DNA from: Sphingobacteriaceae bacterium
Lineage (GTDB): Bacteria > Bacteroidota > Bacteroidia > B-17B0 > Aurantibacillaceae
Length of the DNA: 64,000 bases
Reading direction: 5' to 3'
Assembly: GCA_023251725.1 (NCBI GenBank)
Contig: JAHEYG010000001.1
Span: forward strand, 26,739-90,738
The position numbers were made by a program, and so were the translations under genes. Positions 7,595 through 16,929 of this stretch are shown here, one piece after another. Each line of letters opens with the position of its first letter. Position 1 is the first letter of the stretch. The notes below the pieces were generated by a model, which did not search any database, was not told the DNA's origin, and saw only the letters and a list, made by a program, of their open reading frames with translations.

Positions 7595-8759
7595 GAAAGA
7601 CATTAATACACATCCGAACAGCTTTAATGCCTATGCTTTGTTTGCTAATAATGGGTATTCTCAGGGCTTTGAAAACAAGCTCTTGGTGGGGGATTTAATG
7701 GTTGAAAATGAGAATTTGTTGGGATCGGAAAATGAAAAATTTGTGTTTTACAACTACGATTACAAAAATGAAATTGAAAATTTAAATACCAAAAATTTCT
7801 CGCCACTTAAATTTCCTCAAAGATGTTTTTTTGAAGCCAAGGAAGAAATTAATTTTAATTCTTTAGATGAATTTATTTCTCAAACAAATTATACTTGCCC
7901 TAATTTAAAAATAATCGCTAAAACTTCTAAAAAAGAGTATTTAGAAAATGTAAAAAAATTAAAAGACCATATTCAAAAAGGAAATATTTACGAAATAAAT
8001 TACTGCATTACTTTTGAAGCTTTTGATGTAAAAATAAATCCGATTGAAATTTATTCACGATTAAACTCCATCAGCAAAGCGCCCTACTCGGCTTTCGTAA
8101 AACTCAATGATAAATATATTATTTCTTCTAGTCCTGAATTATTTTTGAGTAAGCGTGGTAAAAATTTAATTACCAAACCCATTAAGGGAACAGCGCCAAG
8201 AAGCGAAAACACCAATGAAGATTTGCAAATAAAAAATATTTTACAAAACAGTTTAAAAGAACGCAGCGAAAATGTAATGATAGTGGATGTAGCGCGCAAC
8301 GATTTATCGCACATTGCTTCGCGAGGAAGCGTAAACGTAAATGAACTTTATAAAATAGAATCGTATAATCAGGTGCATCAAATGGTAAGTACAATTAGTT
8401 GTGAGGTGAAAGAAAATATTTTGTTAGATGATATTATTAAAGCCACTTTCCCAATGGCGAGCATGACCGGCGCCCCTAAAATTCGCGCCATGCAGTTGGT
8501 TGATGACTTTGAAACTCAAAACCGCGGACCGTATTCCGGCTGCATCGGCTACCTAAAACCCAATGGCGATTTTGATTTAAGTGTTTTAATAAGAAGTATT
8601 TTTTACAATGAAACTGAGAGGTATTTGTCTTTCTCTGTTGGAAGTGCTATTACCCATTTGTGTGAAGCAGAAAAAGAGTATGAAGAATGTTTGCTTAAAG
8701 CGAAAGCTTTGATGGAGGTGTTGGGAACTAGTGGTTCGGGGTTCGGGGTTCGGAGTTAG
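7593..8759 (+). CDS. pabB: Aminodeoxychorismate synthase component I
   Basis: Chorismate-binding enzyme that aminates chorismate to 4-amino-4-deoxychorismate for folate synthesis. The motif PIKGT (Lys198) is the mark of PabB; anthranilate and isochorismate synthases have PIAGT. Other signatures are VMIVDVARNDLS, MTGAPKIRAMQ and GPYSGCIGY. It starts at TTG, which gives 388 aa; it lacks the long N-terminal region of larger PabB forms, as many Bacteroidota versions do. The last residues (GSGFGVRS) are encoded by a three-fold GTTCGGG-type tandem repeat, so the native C-terminus may have been extended. No glutaminase or lyase partner gene is adjacent. Confidence 0.85.
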   Translation: MKDINTHPNSFNAYALFANNGYSQGFENKLLVGDLMVENENLLGSENEKFVFYNYDYKNEIENLNTKNFSPLKFPQRCFFEAKEEINFNSLDEFISQTNYTCPNLKIIAKTSKKEYLENVKKLKDHIQKGNIYEINYCITFEAFDVKINPIEIYSRLNSISKAPYSAFVKLNDKYIISSSPELFLSKRGKNLITKPIKGTAPRSENTNEDLQIKNILQNSLKERSENVMIVDVARNDLSHIASRGSVNVNELYKIESYNQVHQMVSTISCEVKENILLDDIIKATFPMASMTGAPKIRAMQLVDDFETQNRGPYSGCIGYLKPNGDFDLSVLIRSIFYNETERYLSFSVGSAITHLCEAEKEYEECLLKAKALMEVLGTSGSGFGVRS

Positions 8760-8766
8760 TGGAGAT

Positions 8767-10125
8767 TTACTCTATTACAATTTTCCCGTTATTAACTTGC
8801 TGTTTATCGTTGAGTAAAATATAATGATACAGCCCTTTTGGAAGACCGTTAGTAACGATATTATTTTCACCCGATGAAATTTTTTGCTCGTGAACTTTTT
8901 GTCCGAGTGAATTGATTAGAATTAGTTCGGCATTAGAAATTTCATTGGAGACTTGTAGTTTGAATGAACCAGTGTTTGGATTGGGGGAGATTTTTGTTTC
9001 ACTTGGTTTAACAATTAAATCATTGATTCCAGCAAGGCAGGAACTAACACAAATTACTCTGATACGAACATTAGCCCAATCAGCAATGTATATATTATTT
9101 GAAACGTCAACCGCAACCGAATAAGGAGCAAAAATCTGTGCTGATGTGGCAAGTCCTCCGTCACCAGAAAAACTTCCAATACCATTTCCTACAATAGTAC
9201 TAATTACTCCTGATGCGTTTACCTTTCTAATTCTATGATTAGGATTATCTGCAATATATATATTGTTCGAAACATCAACAGCTACACCAAAGGGGAAGCT
9301 TAATTGGGCAGAAGTAGCTTGTCCTCCATCGCCGGAAAAACCATTTGTTCCCGTACCTGCAACAGTATTAATAATACAAGAAGTATTTATTTTTCTTATT
9401 CTTTTATTGTTTGCATCAGCAATAAAGATATTTCCAGAAAGGTCAACAGCAATTGCATTAGGGAAATTAATTTGGGCAGAAATTGCAATTCCTCCATCAC
9501 CTGAAAAACCACTTATTCCTGTGCCCGCGATTGTTGTAATTGTTCCTGATGTATTTATTTTCCTTATCCGATTATTGCCTAAATCAGCAATTAAGATATT
9601 GTTGCTAGCATCAATCGCAATTGCAGTAGGGCCATAAATTTGAGCAGAAATTGCTAAGCCGCCATCACCAGAATAACCGGTTCCACCTGTTCCTGCAATT
9701 GTTGTAATTATGCCTGAAGCGTTTACTTTTCGTATCCTGTTATTACCTTGATCAGCAATATAAATATTACCTGAAGCATCTATCGAAACTCCATGTGGAT
9801 CATAAATTTGAGCTGAGATTGCTGGGCCGCCATCGCCAGAAAAACCAGCTACTCCCGTTCCAGCGATTGTACTTATTATACCAGAAGTATTTACTTTTCT
9901 AATTCGATGGTTAAGATAATCTGCAATATAAACGTTACCTGACGCATCAACGGCAACTCCAACAGGATTGCTAATTTGCGCCACCGTTGCATTTAAACCA
10001 TCACAACAATATCCAACATTACCATTACCAGCAAAAGTATAAATATTTTGTCCTTTGCATAAGACCGTATGTAATATGATTATACCAATATAAACAATTC
10101 GAACCATAAAATCGTACTTAATCAT
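8767..10125 (-). CDS. NHL-repeat beta-propeller with T9SS type A sorting domain
   Basis: After a signal peptide (VYIGIIILHTVLCKGQ) there are six NHL repeats of about 56 residues (core VAVDASGNVYIAD-x5-RIRKV), enough for one six-bladed propeller. The linker from about 360 contains the only paired cysteines. The last ~80 residues are a T9SS type A tail (ISPNPNTGSFKLQV ... KGLYHYILL). A second in-frame Met at residue 7 (10107) is an equally good start. NHL propellers usually bind proteins or carbohydrates; export to the surface through T9SS is inferred. The DNA shows a ~168-bp coding periodicity. Confidence 0.9.
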   Translation of the reverse strand: MIKYDFMVRIVYIGIIILHTVLCKGQNIYTFAGNGNVGYCCDGLNATVAQISNPVGVAVDASGNVYIADYLNHRIRKVNTSGIISTIAGTGVAGFSGDGGPAISAQIYDPHGVSIDASGNIYIADQGNNRIRKVNASGIITTIAGTGGTGYSGDGGLAISAQIYGPTAIAIDASNNILIADLGNNRIRKINTSGTITTIAGTGISGFSGDGGIAISAQINFPNAIAVDLSGNIFIADANNKRIRKINTSCIINTVAGTGTNGFSGDGGQATSAQLSFPFGVAVDVSNNIYIADNPNHRIRKVNASGVISTIVGNGIGSFSGDGGLATSAQIFAPYSVAVDVSNNIYIADWANVRIRVICVSSCLAGINDLIVKPSETKISPNPNTGSFKLQVSNEISNAELILINSLGQKVHEQKISSGENNIVTNGLPKGLYHYILLNDKQQVNNGKIVIE

Positions 10126-10143
10126 ACAACTGCGACATCCCCC

Positions 10144-12588
10144 CTACTGCAAAATAATTTTTTCTTTAGAAATAATTTTCCCACCGCTGAACAAACTCGC
10201 AAAATAAGTTCCCTTTGCAAAATGGCTGCAATCAATGGTGATGGAATTTGTTTTTATATTTTGCGAGTGAATTATTTTTCCTTCAATGTTTCTTATCTCT
10301 AAAATTTCCTTTCCGTTTAAATTATAATCTTCCAATGCTACCGTTATACTATTGCTCGCCGGGTTTGGGAAAATTTTTAGTTTCACGTTTTTTTCTGCAA
10401 CGGGTTTTATCCCAATCATATTAGGATTAGGTCCCATTTTATTGGCAAAACAATATTCTCCCAACTTAAAAGTATCTACCGTTAAAATTCCGGTTTTGCC
10501 GGCTGCCGGAAATCTTGTGGTTTTTAATTCGCGCCAATCGTCACCCGCATTTTTACGATACATAACAGCAATGCTGTCGCCATTAATAGAGGTTAAACAA
10601 GTATCCAAATAACTGTAAGTTCCGGTTCCCACCACCGTCGTTCCTGTTGGTACGGGAATGCCATCAAAATTTAATTTAAGTTTCGCTAAAAATCCCGCAC
10701 TTAAAATCCCATCAATTTTCCAGTAATGCTGATTCGATAATTTATAAAGCTTAGAATTATATTTTATAGGATCGGGTGCAGTATAATTATGTTCTACTCT
10801 TATAAACGACGAATCGGCACCTTTGTTGCTTACAATTAAATTTACTTTTCCGAGTGTGTAAGGGAATGATCCCACCGCTTTTATAGTTTTAAAATCGGAA
10901 CTTACCGCATCACTTATTTTTGAATCGAAATTAATAGCAGCGTAAACCGGATTAAAAGGTAAGTTAGCAGTAAAAGATTGAACCGGATTAAACATCATTA
11001 CTTTCTTCACCGTTTTATTCCAACCATTATCAAAAAAAGTTATTTCGAGCGGCACATTGTTATAATATACATTGCAACCGGTTAATTTTTGTTTTAAATG
11101 AATATTGGCCATATAACTGCCTCCCCCTTGCGGCGTGTACTTTATTGAATCAATCGAAAAATGCGGCCAGCCTCCGCTAAATACCCAACGATTAAAAAAT
11201 CCTACTAAAGTCTGCCCTGACGAAGTTTCGAGCAATTGCCTGAACTCATCACTATTCATAGTCTTATACGATTTTTGTACCAAGGCATATTTTAATCCCG
11301 CAAAAAAAGCAGTGTCGCCCATATACGTTCGCAAGGTATGCGCCACATCGGCTCCTTTTTTATAAACGTGGTCGCCATAAGTGTACTGAAAAGGCACTCC
11401 CGAAATTGGCCAATATACTTTTTCTTTAAAGTGCGCGAAATGCAAAATATAATCGTGTTCGGTTTTTACATCGGCAATATATTGCGCTTTGTTGTAAGCC
11501 CATTCTTTAAATAAATGTTCGCTATAACTGGCCATACCTTCGTTGAGCCACATGTCTTCTTTTGTTTCGCAAGTCATTAAATCGCCCCACCAATGATGCG
11601 ATAACTCGTGCGCCATAATGCTGGCCTCATAAGCTAAACTACCTGCTACTGCTTGAGGATATGAAATGTTGGTGGGATGTTCCATCGCTCCGCTTCCGAA
11701 TGGAACGAGACAATAACCAACACGATTCCAAACATAAGGACCATAATAATTTTCAAATGCTGCCAAGGCTGTTTTCAATTTTGCGAATCCAATTTTCATT
11801 GCGGACGTATCGGAAGGACGCGCGGTTAAAATTATCGGAACGGTTCCGAGCATTAAAGGTGCCGACCAATTTACCTGAGTGTAATCGGCCACTGCTACTG
11901 AAGCGAGATAACTTGGAATTTCTTTACTCAACACCCATTTGCGCGTACGTTTGTTTCCGGTTTTAATATCGCTTATTAATTGTCCGTTGCAATAAGAAGA
12001 TTTTGTTGTATCAGTAGTAATATTAAATTCATAAGTGCTTTTCTCAACAAAATTATCGAAGCACGGAAACCATGCGCGGCCATAGTTATGCGGGTTAGCA
12101 CCAAAACCTACTCCTAAATTGTAAGCGTACGGCGGTGTAAAATAAAATCCACCCCATCCGGTAGGATCGCCTTGAGGTTTACCGTGGTAGAAGACCGTTA
12201 TACTAACAGTATCCAAAATATTGTAGCCGGCTGCTAAATTTATTTTTGCTACCGTATCGTTATAAGTGAAAGTGAGCTTTGTGGCATTGTATTTTACCGA
12301 ATCGATAAATAATTTTAGAAGATCTAATCTTATTTTATTTTGCAAGTTTATTTTAGGAGTAAATTTTACAATGGTATTGGCGCGCACAGTATCGGTAACA
12401 AAATCGGTAACATTAAAGTTGATGGTGTATTTTAAAATATCGATGGTATCGCTACGCAGGTTTTCGGGAGATAAATAAAGACTCGCCACATTTTGTTTTG
12501 ATTTTATTTTATTGGGATGCTGCGCTTTTAAACTGCAGATTAATGCAAGTAGGATTACAATAAATATTGTATTTTTTGAACGGCTCAT
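10144..12588 (-). CDS. M1-family zinc metallopeptidase (aminopeptidase N-like) with T9SS tail
   Basis: A signal peptide (IFIVILLALICSLKAQ) precedes an M1 N-terminal beta-domain. The substrate motif is GAMEH in place of the canonical GAMEN, followed by HELSHHWWGD-x9-NEG around residues 326-350, which supplies the two zinc His residues, the catalytic Glu and the third ligand Glu. Residues ~740-814 are a T9SS type A tail (IFPNPASNSITV ... KGTYFASLF). It is predicted to trim peptides outside the cell or at the surface. The Asn-to-His change in the exopeptidase motif may alter amino-terminal recognition. Confidence 0.93.
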   Translation of the reverse strand: MSRSKNTIFIVILLALICSLKAQHPNKIKSKQNVASLYLSPENLRSDTIDILKYTINFNVTDFVTDTVRANTIVKFTPKINLQNKIRLDLLKLFIDSVKYNATKLTFTYNDTVAKINLAAGYNILDTVSITVFYHGKPQGDPTGWGGFYFTPPYAYNLGVGFGANPHNYGRAWFPCFDNFVEKSTYEFNITTDTTKSSYCNGQLISDIKTGNKRTRKWVLSKEIPSYLASVAVADYTQVNWSAPLMLGTVPIILTARPSDTSAMKIGFAKLKTALAAFENYYGPYVWNRVGYCLVPFGSGAMEHPTNISYPQAVAGSLAYEASIMAHELSHHWWGDLMTCETKEDMWLNEGMASYSEHLFKEWAYNKAQYIADVKTEHDYILHFAHFKEKVYWPISGVPFQYTYGDHVYKKGADVAHTLRTYMGDTAFFAGLKYALVQKSYKTMNSDEFRQLLETSSGQTLVGFFNRWVFSGGWPHFSIDSIKYTPQGGGSYMANIHLKQKLTGCNVYYNNVPLEITFFDNGWNKTVKKVMMFNPVQSFTANLPFNPVYAAINFDSKISDAVSSDFKTIKAVGSFPYTLGKVNLIVSNKGADSSFIRVEHNYTAPDPIKYNSKLYKLSNQHYWKIDGILSAGFLAKLKLNFDGIPVPTGTTVVGTGTYSYLDTCLTSINGDSIAVMYRKNAGDDWRELKTTRFPAAGKTGILTVDTFKLGEYCFANKMGPNPNMIGIKPVAEKNVKLKIFPNPASNSITVALEDYNLNGKEILEIRNIEGKIIHSQNIKTNSITIDCSHFAKGTYFASLFSGGKIISKEKIILQ

Positions 12589-12689
12589 TTAAGAAATTTT
12601 AAAGTATAACCTTAAAAGTAAAGAAAATTTTGTTCTTTTACAATTAAATTAAGATTACAATAGTTAAATTAGTATTTTGAACTCCTAAA

Positions 12690-14243
12690 ATGATAGCTGT
12701 AAGCGTACAAGAGTTATATGATTTGGTGAAATCGCTGAGCAAATCGGAGAAACGGTTTTTTAAGCTCACCGTTTCGGCCGAGACGCATGCACCTATATTG
12801 AGTAAATTATTTGATGACCTCGAAAAATCACGGTCGTTCGACGAAGCGCATTTTCAAAAATTACTGAAACAAAAATCAAAATCAAAAATTGCGATACCTA
12901 GCGAAAAAGAACTTATTAAATTAACTTATGATGTAATTTTAAAAAGTCAGCGTGTGTTTTACGCCGAGTCTATTCGCGGACATGTTTTTAAGGATGAGAT
13001 TTCGAATTTACGAAATTTATTTGATAAGGCGCAATACAAACAATGCCGCAAAATGCTCACTAAATTAAAGCAAGACGCTTATGCGGAAGAAAGTTTTAAT
13101 TTTATTTTAGAAATAATTTCCATTGAAAAACAATTGCTCGATATTGAAAATAAATTTGGTATTGATACCAAATCGCTGGAGGAATTAATTACTGAAGAGC
13201 AGGATTTAATTGAGAAGGCAAAAAATTCGGGGGAATATGCTCAGGTTTTTTCTCAGTTAAATTATCAGATAAGGCAAAACATGGTGGCTAAAAACATCAA
13301 AGATTTTGAGCCTTATGATAATTTACTGAATTCGGTTCTTCTTAATAACAAAGATAAATGTCTTTCTAAAAAAGCGTTGGTAATTTACCATCACAGTCGC
13401 GCCCTTTGTTTTTCCAAAAAAAGAGATAATGTTCAGCGACAGAATGAATTTCAAAATATGGTGGATTTAATGGACAAGCATCCGTTTTTAATTACTGAGT
13501 TCCCAAAAAGGTATTTGTCGGCCATCAATAATATTTTATCGGTTGAAATTGAAAAATGCAATTACGCAACTGCCGAAAAATTAATTGAGAGTTTTACTAA
13601 ATTAAAAAGCCATCCTGCCTTTAATACCACCGATTTGCAGCTTAAAATTTTTACCAGCACCAGTAACGCTCAATTGCTAATTTATACTGATGGCGGAAAA
13701 TCGGAGAAAGCTTTACCGATAATAAAATACATTAATGAGCAAATTGACTTGTATAAGGAAAAAATAAATAAAGAGGAGTTACTTATTTTTTATTACAATT
13801 TTGCCAACCTTTATATTTATTCGCAAAATTTTGAATTAGCCGAAAAATACGTGAATATTATTTTAAATGAGAATGACAAATTGCTGCGGCAGGATTTACA
13901 ATGTTTTTCGAGGATACAAAACATTATTGTGCATTACGAATTAAAAATGTTTCCGCAACTAAAATATATTTTAAAGACTTCGCGCGATTTTTATAAAGAC
14001 CAAAAATATTTATTTAAAACCGAAAAACTAATTTTAGATGTGTTTGAAGAATTATTAGAAACCAATTCGGCAGAAATAGTGTGGGAAAAATTTTTAAAAG
14101 AATTAAAATCCGTAATGAAAGATTCTTACGAAAAAATGGCCAATTATTACTTCGATTTTTTAGCTTACGGCGAAAGTAAAGTGAGCGGCAAAAAAATAGG
14201 AGATTTAATTTATAGTAAACAAATCACAAACTGGAAAAAATAG
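12690..14243 (+). CDS. Alpha-helical protein of unknown function, paralogue 1
   Basis: 517 aa, highly charged and helical, with no signal peptide or membrane segment, so it is cytoplasmic. The N-terminus (ELYDLVKSLSKSEKRFFKL) matches that of the next gene (LLFDIIKSLNVEEKKHFQQ), and similarity continues along the whole length (FDKAQYKQCRKMLTKLKQDAY against FNKSLYKQSRKVLDYTKEQAY, each written in part here). The middle resembles degenerate TPR-like helical hairpins. I do not recognise a named family. It lies 27 nt upstream of its paralogue and is divergent from the M1 peptidase gene. Confidence 0.8.
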   Translation: MIAVSVQELYDLVKSLSKSEKRFFKLTVSAETHAPILSKLFDDLEKSRSFDEAHFQKLLKQKSKSKIAIPSEKELIKLTYDVILKSQRVFYAESIRGHVFKDEISNLRNLFDKAQYKQCRKMLTKLKQDAYAEESFNFILEIISIEKQLLDIENKFGIDTKSLEELITEEQDLIEKAKNSGEYAQVFSQLNYQIRQNMVAKNIKDFEPYDNLLNSVLLNNKDKCLSKKALVIYHHSRALCFSKKRDNVQRQNEFQNMVDLMDKHPFLITEFPKRYLSAINNILSVEIEKCNYATAEKLIESFTKLKSHPAFNTTDLQLKIFTSTSNAQLLIYTDGGKSEKALPIIKYINEQIDLYKEKINKEELLIFYYNFANLYIYSQNFELAEKYVNIILNENDKLLRQDLQCFSRIQNIIVHYELKMFPQLKYILKTSRDFYKDQKYLFKTEKLILDVFEELLETNSAEIVWEKFLKELKSVMKDSYEKMANYYFDFLAYGESKVSGKKIGDLIYSKQITNWKK

Positions 14244-14270
14244 CCTTCGAAGCCTATAATAAATAATAAT

Positions 14271-15812
14271 ATGAAGCCCTCGAATTTATTGTTTGACATA
14301 ATTAAATCGCTGAACGTTGAAGAAAAAAAACATTTTCAACAGGCTTCTTCCTTGCAACAGGGCGATAAAAATTATATTAAACTGTTCAATTATATTTCAT
14401 CACTAAGCGAATACGACGAAGAAGCGGTAAAAGAAAAATTTAAAAATGAAACCTTTGTGAAGCATTTGCCTTCCGAAAAAAATCAATTGCTTCATCATAT
14501 TTTAAAAAGTTTGCGCTATTTCAGAATTCAAAACAGCGCCACTGCACAAATTTACGAGCGAATAAAAGACATTCATTTATTATTTAATAAATCGCTTTAC
14601 AAACAATCGCGCAAAGTTTTAGATTACACAAAAGAACAGGCCTACAAACACGAATTGTTTTATTACATTTTAGATATTATTGATTTAGAAAAAGTGGTGA
14701 TTGACATGGAAGCACATTTTGGGGAAATTACAAATACAGCCATCGACACTTTAATTTTGGAAGAAGTTGACATCTATAAAAAAATTGAACAGCTTACGCA
14801 TTTCGAAAAATTATTAAGTCATTTAAATAAATTATCTACCCGTTTGTTATTTGTAAGAACGCAATCGGATGTGGATGAAATTGAAAAAATACTTAAAGAC
14901 AAATTATTAAATCTCCCAAAAAAAATTAATTCGCAAAAATCACTCATCACTGCCCTGCATGTAAAAGGTTTGGCGTATCGTCTCTTAAATAAATCAGACG
15001 AAATGTTTGAGGCCTTTACCGAATTGGTAAACATTATGGAAGAAAATGTTTCGCTTATTTCTGAAATGCCAAAAAGTTTTATCACTGCCCACGGTTACAT
15101 TATTCGTTATTACGCTATCAAACGATTATATACTGATGGATTTAAAACTATCGACAAATTAAAAGCGCTCACTTTAAATCCCGATTTTAAAAGCACCGAT
15201 TTACAAGTGGCTATTTTCCCGAAAGCTTACATTAACGAAATGTTATTGTACGATTACATTGGGCAGCACGACAAGGCAAAAAATGTAATACCGGCTGTAA
15301 TTAAAGGATTGGAAAAATACGAAAGCAAAATTAATGAAGAAGAATTATTACGAATTTATCATGTTATTACCATGGTATATTTTGGTGTGGGCGAATACAG
15401 CAAGTCGTTACACTGGATAAATAAAATTATAAATTCCAGCTATTCTGAGTTGCGGCAGGATATTATTCGTATTGCCAAACTGGTTAATTTAATCATCCAC
15501 TTCGAATTGGGTAACGATGATTTGTTGCCTTACATTTATAAATCAACGCAGCGTTTTGTTATGTCGCTCGACAATAAATACAAATTTGAAATTTTATTTT
15601 TAGAATACTTTAAAAAAATATCTTTATCTAAACGAGAAGGAAAACAAGTGGCCACTTATGTCAACTTCAAAGAAGAAATGCAAACTATTTTTAAAGACCC
15701 CTACGAAAAAAATGCTTTAGAATATTTTAATTTTTATGCCTGGTTAGATTCAAAAATTCACAACATTTCTTTTTCAGACGCCATTAAAATCCGGAAACAG
15801 AATATGGCTTAA
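14271..15812 (+). CDS. Alpha-helical protein of unknown function, paralogue 2
   Basis: 513 aa, cytoplasmic and helical, clearly homologous over its full length to the preceding 517-aa protein but diverged well beyond a recent duplication. Shared landmarks are the KSL-x4-KK/R-F start, an LYKQSRKVL-type segment near residue 125, an ISEMPK/ITEFPK segment near 270 and a KINEEELL/KINKEELL motif near 360. The spacing suggests one operon. The function is unknown; a scaffold or stress role is possible but unsupported. Confidence 0.8.
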   Translation: MKPSNLLFDIIKSLNVEEKKHFQQASSLQQGDKNYIKLFNYISSLSEYDEEAVKEKFKNETFVKHLPSEKNQLLHHILKSLRYFRIQNSATAQIYERIKDIHLLFNKSLYKQSRKVLDYTKEQAYKHELFYYILDIIDLEKVVIDMEAHFGEITNTAIDTLILEEVDIYKKIEQLTHFEKLLSHLNKLSTRLLFVRTQSDVDEIEKILKDKLLNLPKKINSQKSLITALHVKGLAYRLLNKSDEMFEAFTELVNIMEENVSLISEMPKSFITAHGYIIRYYAIKRLYTDGFKTIDKLKALTLNPDFKSTDLQVAIFPKAYINEMLLYDYIGQHDKAKNVIPAVIKGLEKYESKINEEELLRIYHVITMVYFGVGEYSKSLHWINKIINSSYSELRQDIIRIAKLVNLIIHFELGNDDLLPYIYKSTQRFVMSLDNKYKFEILFLEYFKKISLSKREGKQVATYVNFKEEMQTIFKDPYEKNALEYFNFYAWLDSKIHNISFSDAIKIRKQNMA

Positions 15813-15821
15813 AGAAAGATT

Positions 15822-15893
15822 AAAGTATTAAGTACGAAGTACAAAGATTTAATTATTTCATCTTAATACTTTTATCTTTCTACTTAATACTTT
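15822..15893. terminator. Inverted repeat between convergent genes
   Basis: AAAGTATTAAGTA (15822-15834) and its exact complement TACTTAATACTTT (15881-15893) flank an A/T-rich loop holding further partial copies of the same words. It lies between the convergent 513-aa gene and the epimerase gene, touching the latter's last codon. It probably acts as a bidirectional transcript end, although the long loop makes this uncertain. Confidence 0.4.
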
Positions 15894-16858
15894 TAGTAAT
15901 ATTTATTTCCAACAAGATAATTCTTCACATAATCCTCCACTCCATCTTCTAAACTTACAAACGCCTTGTTATACCCGGCCGATTTTAATTTTTGCATGTT
16001 TGCTTCTGTAAAATATTGGTATTTGTCTCTAATATCAATAGGTGTATCAATAAATTCAATTTTTGTTTCTTTATTTAAAGCTTTAAAAGTAGCTTTCGCC
16101 AAATCTAAAAAAGTTCGGGCTTTGCCACTTCCCAAATTATAAATGCCGTTTTTAATTTTGCTTTTATAAGCAAAAAATAAAACTTCAACCACATCTTTTA
16201 CATAAACAAAATCGCGAAGTTGCTCGCCATCTTTATATTTCGGATGATGGCTTTTAAATAATTTTACAAAACCATGCTTTTGAATTTGATTAAAAGCATG
16301 AAAAATAACGGAAGCCATTCGTTCCTTATGAAATTCGTTGGGACCATACACATTAAAAAATTTAAATCCCAACCAAATTGACGGCGCTTGTTTTTGTTGA
16401 AGCGCCCATTTATCAAATTCGTTTTTACTTATGCCGTAAGGATTTAATGGTTTCAATAAATTAATTTTTGTTTCGTCTTCGTCATAACCTTGTTCACCCA
16501 AACCATAAGTGGCGGCCGACGAAGCATACACCAATGGAATATTATTGTCCGTACAAATTTCCCAAATGCTTTTTGAATAATTTAAATTTAATTCGTTTAG
16601 CAAATCCATATTAAACTCTGTGGTATCTGTTCGCGCGCCAATGTGATAAACAAAATTTATTTTAGCAGCATTAACTTTAAACCAATTTAAAAATTCGGAG
16701 CGTTCAATTATTTGAGAATATTTTTTTGATTTGTAATTCGCTTCTTTTATTGTGGGCGAAAAATCATCGACCAAAATAATATCCGTTATTCCCTCGTTAT
16801 TAAAACGAGAAACTAAACAACTTCCAATGAAACCGGCGGCGCCTGTAATTACAATCAT
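15893..16858 (-). CDS. hldD: ADP-L-glycero-D-manno-heptose-6-epimerase (HldD/RfaD-like)
   Basis: Extended short-chain dehydrogenase that epimerises ADP-heptose for the lipopolysaccharide inner core. The N-terminal Rossmann motif is GAAGFIGS (6-13), and the catalytic Tyr141/Lys145 sit in NPYGISK. Features of HldD rather than general UDP-hexose epimerases are KFFNVYGPNEFHKERMASV and the DGEQLRDFVYVKDV segment. The length of 321 aa matches the family (~310-330). It stands alone on the minus strand, and a divergent ligase gene starts 71 nt away. Confidence 0.88.
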   Translation of the reverse strand: MIVITGAAGFIGSCLVSRFNNEGITDIILVDDFSPTIKEANYKSKKYSQIIERSEFLNWFKVNAAKINFVYHIGARTDTTEFNMDLLNELNLNYSKSIWEICTDNNIPLVYASSAATYGLGEQGYDEDETKINLLKPLNPYGISKNEFDKWALQQKQAPSIWLGFKFFNVYGPNEFHKERMASVIFHAFNQIQKHGFVKLFKSHHPKYKDGEQLRDFVYVKDVVEVLFFAYKSKIKNGIYNLGSGKARTFLDLAKATFKALNKETKIEFIDTPIDIRDKYQYFTEANMQKLKSAGYNKAFVSLEDGVEDYVKNYLVGNKYY

Positions 16859-16905
16859 AATAAATTTTACGTTTATAAAAGTACTAAATCTATTGGTAAA
16901 ATCAG

Positions 16906-16913
16906 TATCTTTG
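16906..16913 (+). promoter_or_regulatory. Putative -7 box of the AMP-ligase gene
   Basis: TATCTTTG is a full match to TAnnTTTG, 16 nt upstream of the ATG. No clear -33 TTTG is seen at ideal spacing. Confidence 0.4.
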
Positions 16914-16929
16914 ATTTCGGTTAAAAAAA

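Noticed and set aside
8767-10125. ~168-bp DNA periodicity
   Set aside because: Explained by six NHL protein repeats of about 56 residues; not a CRISPR array or satellite.
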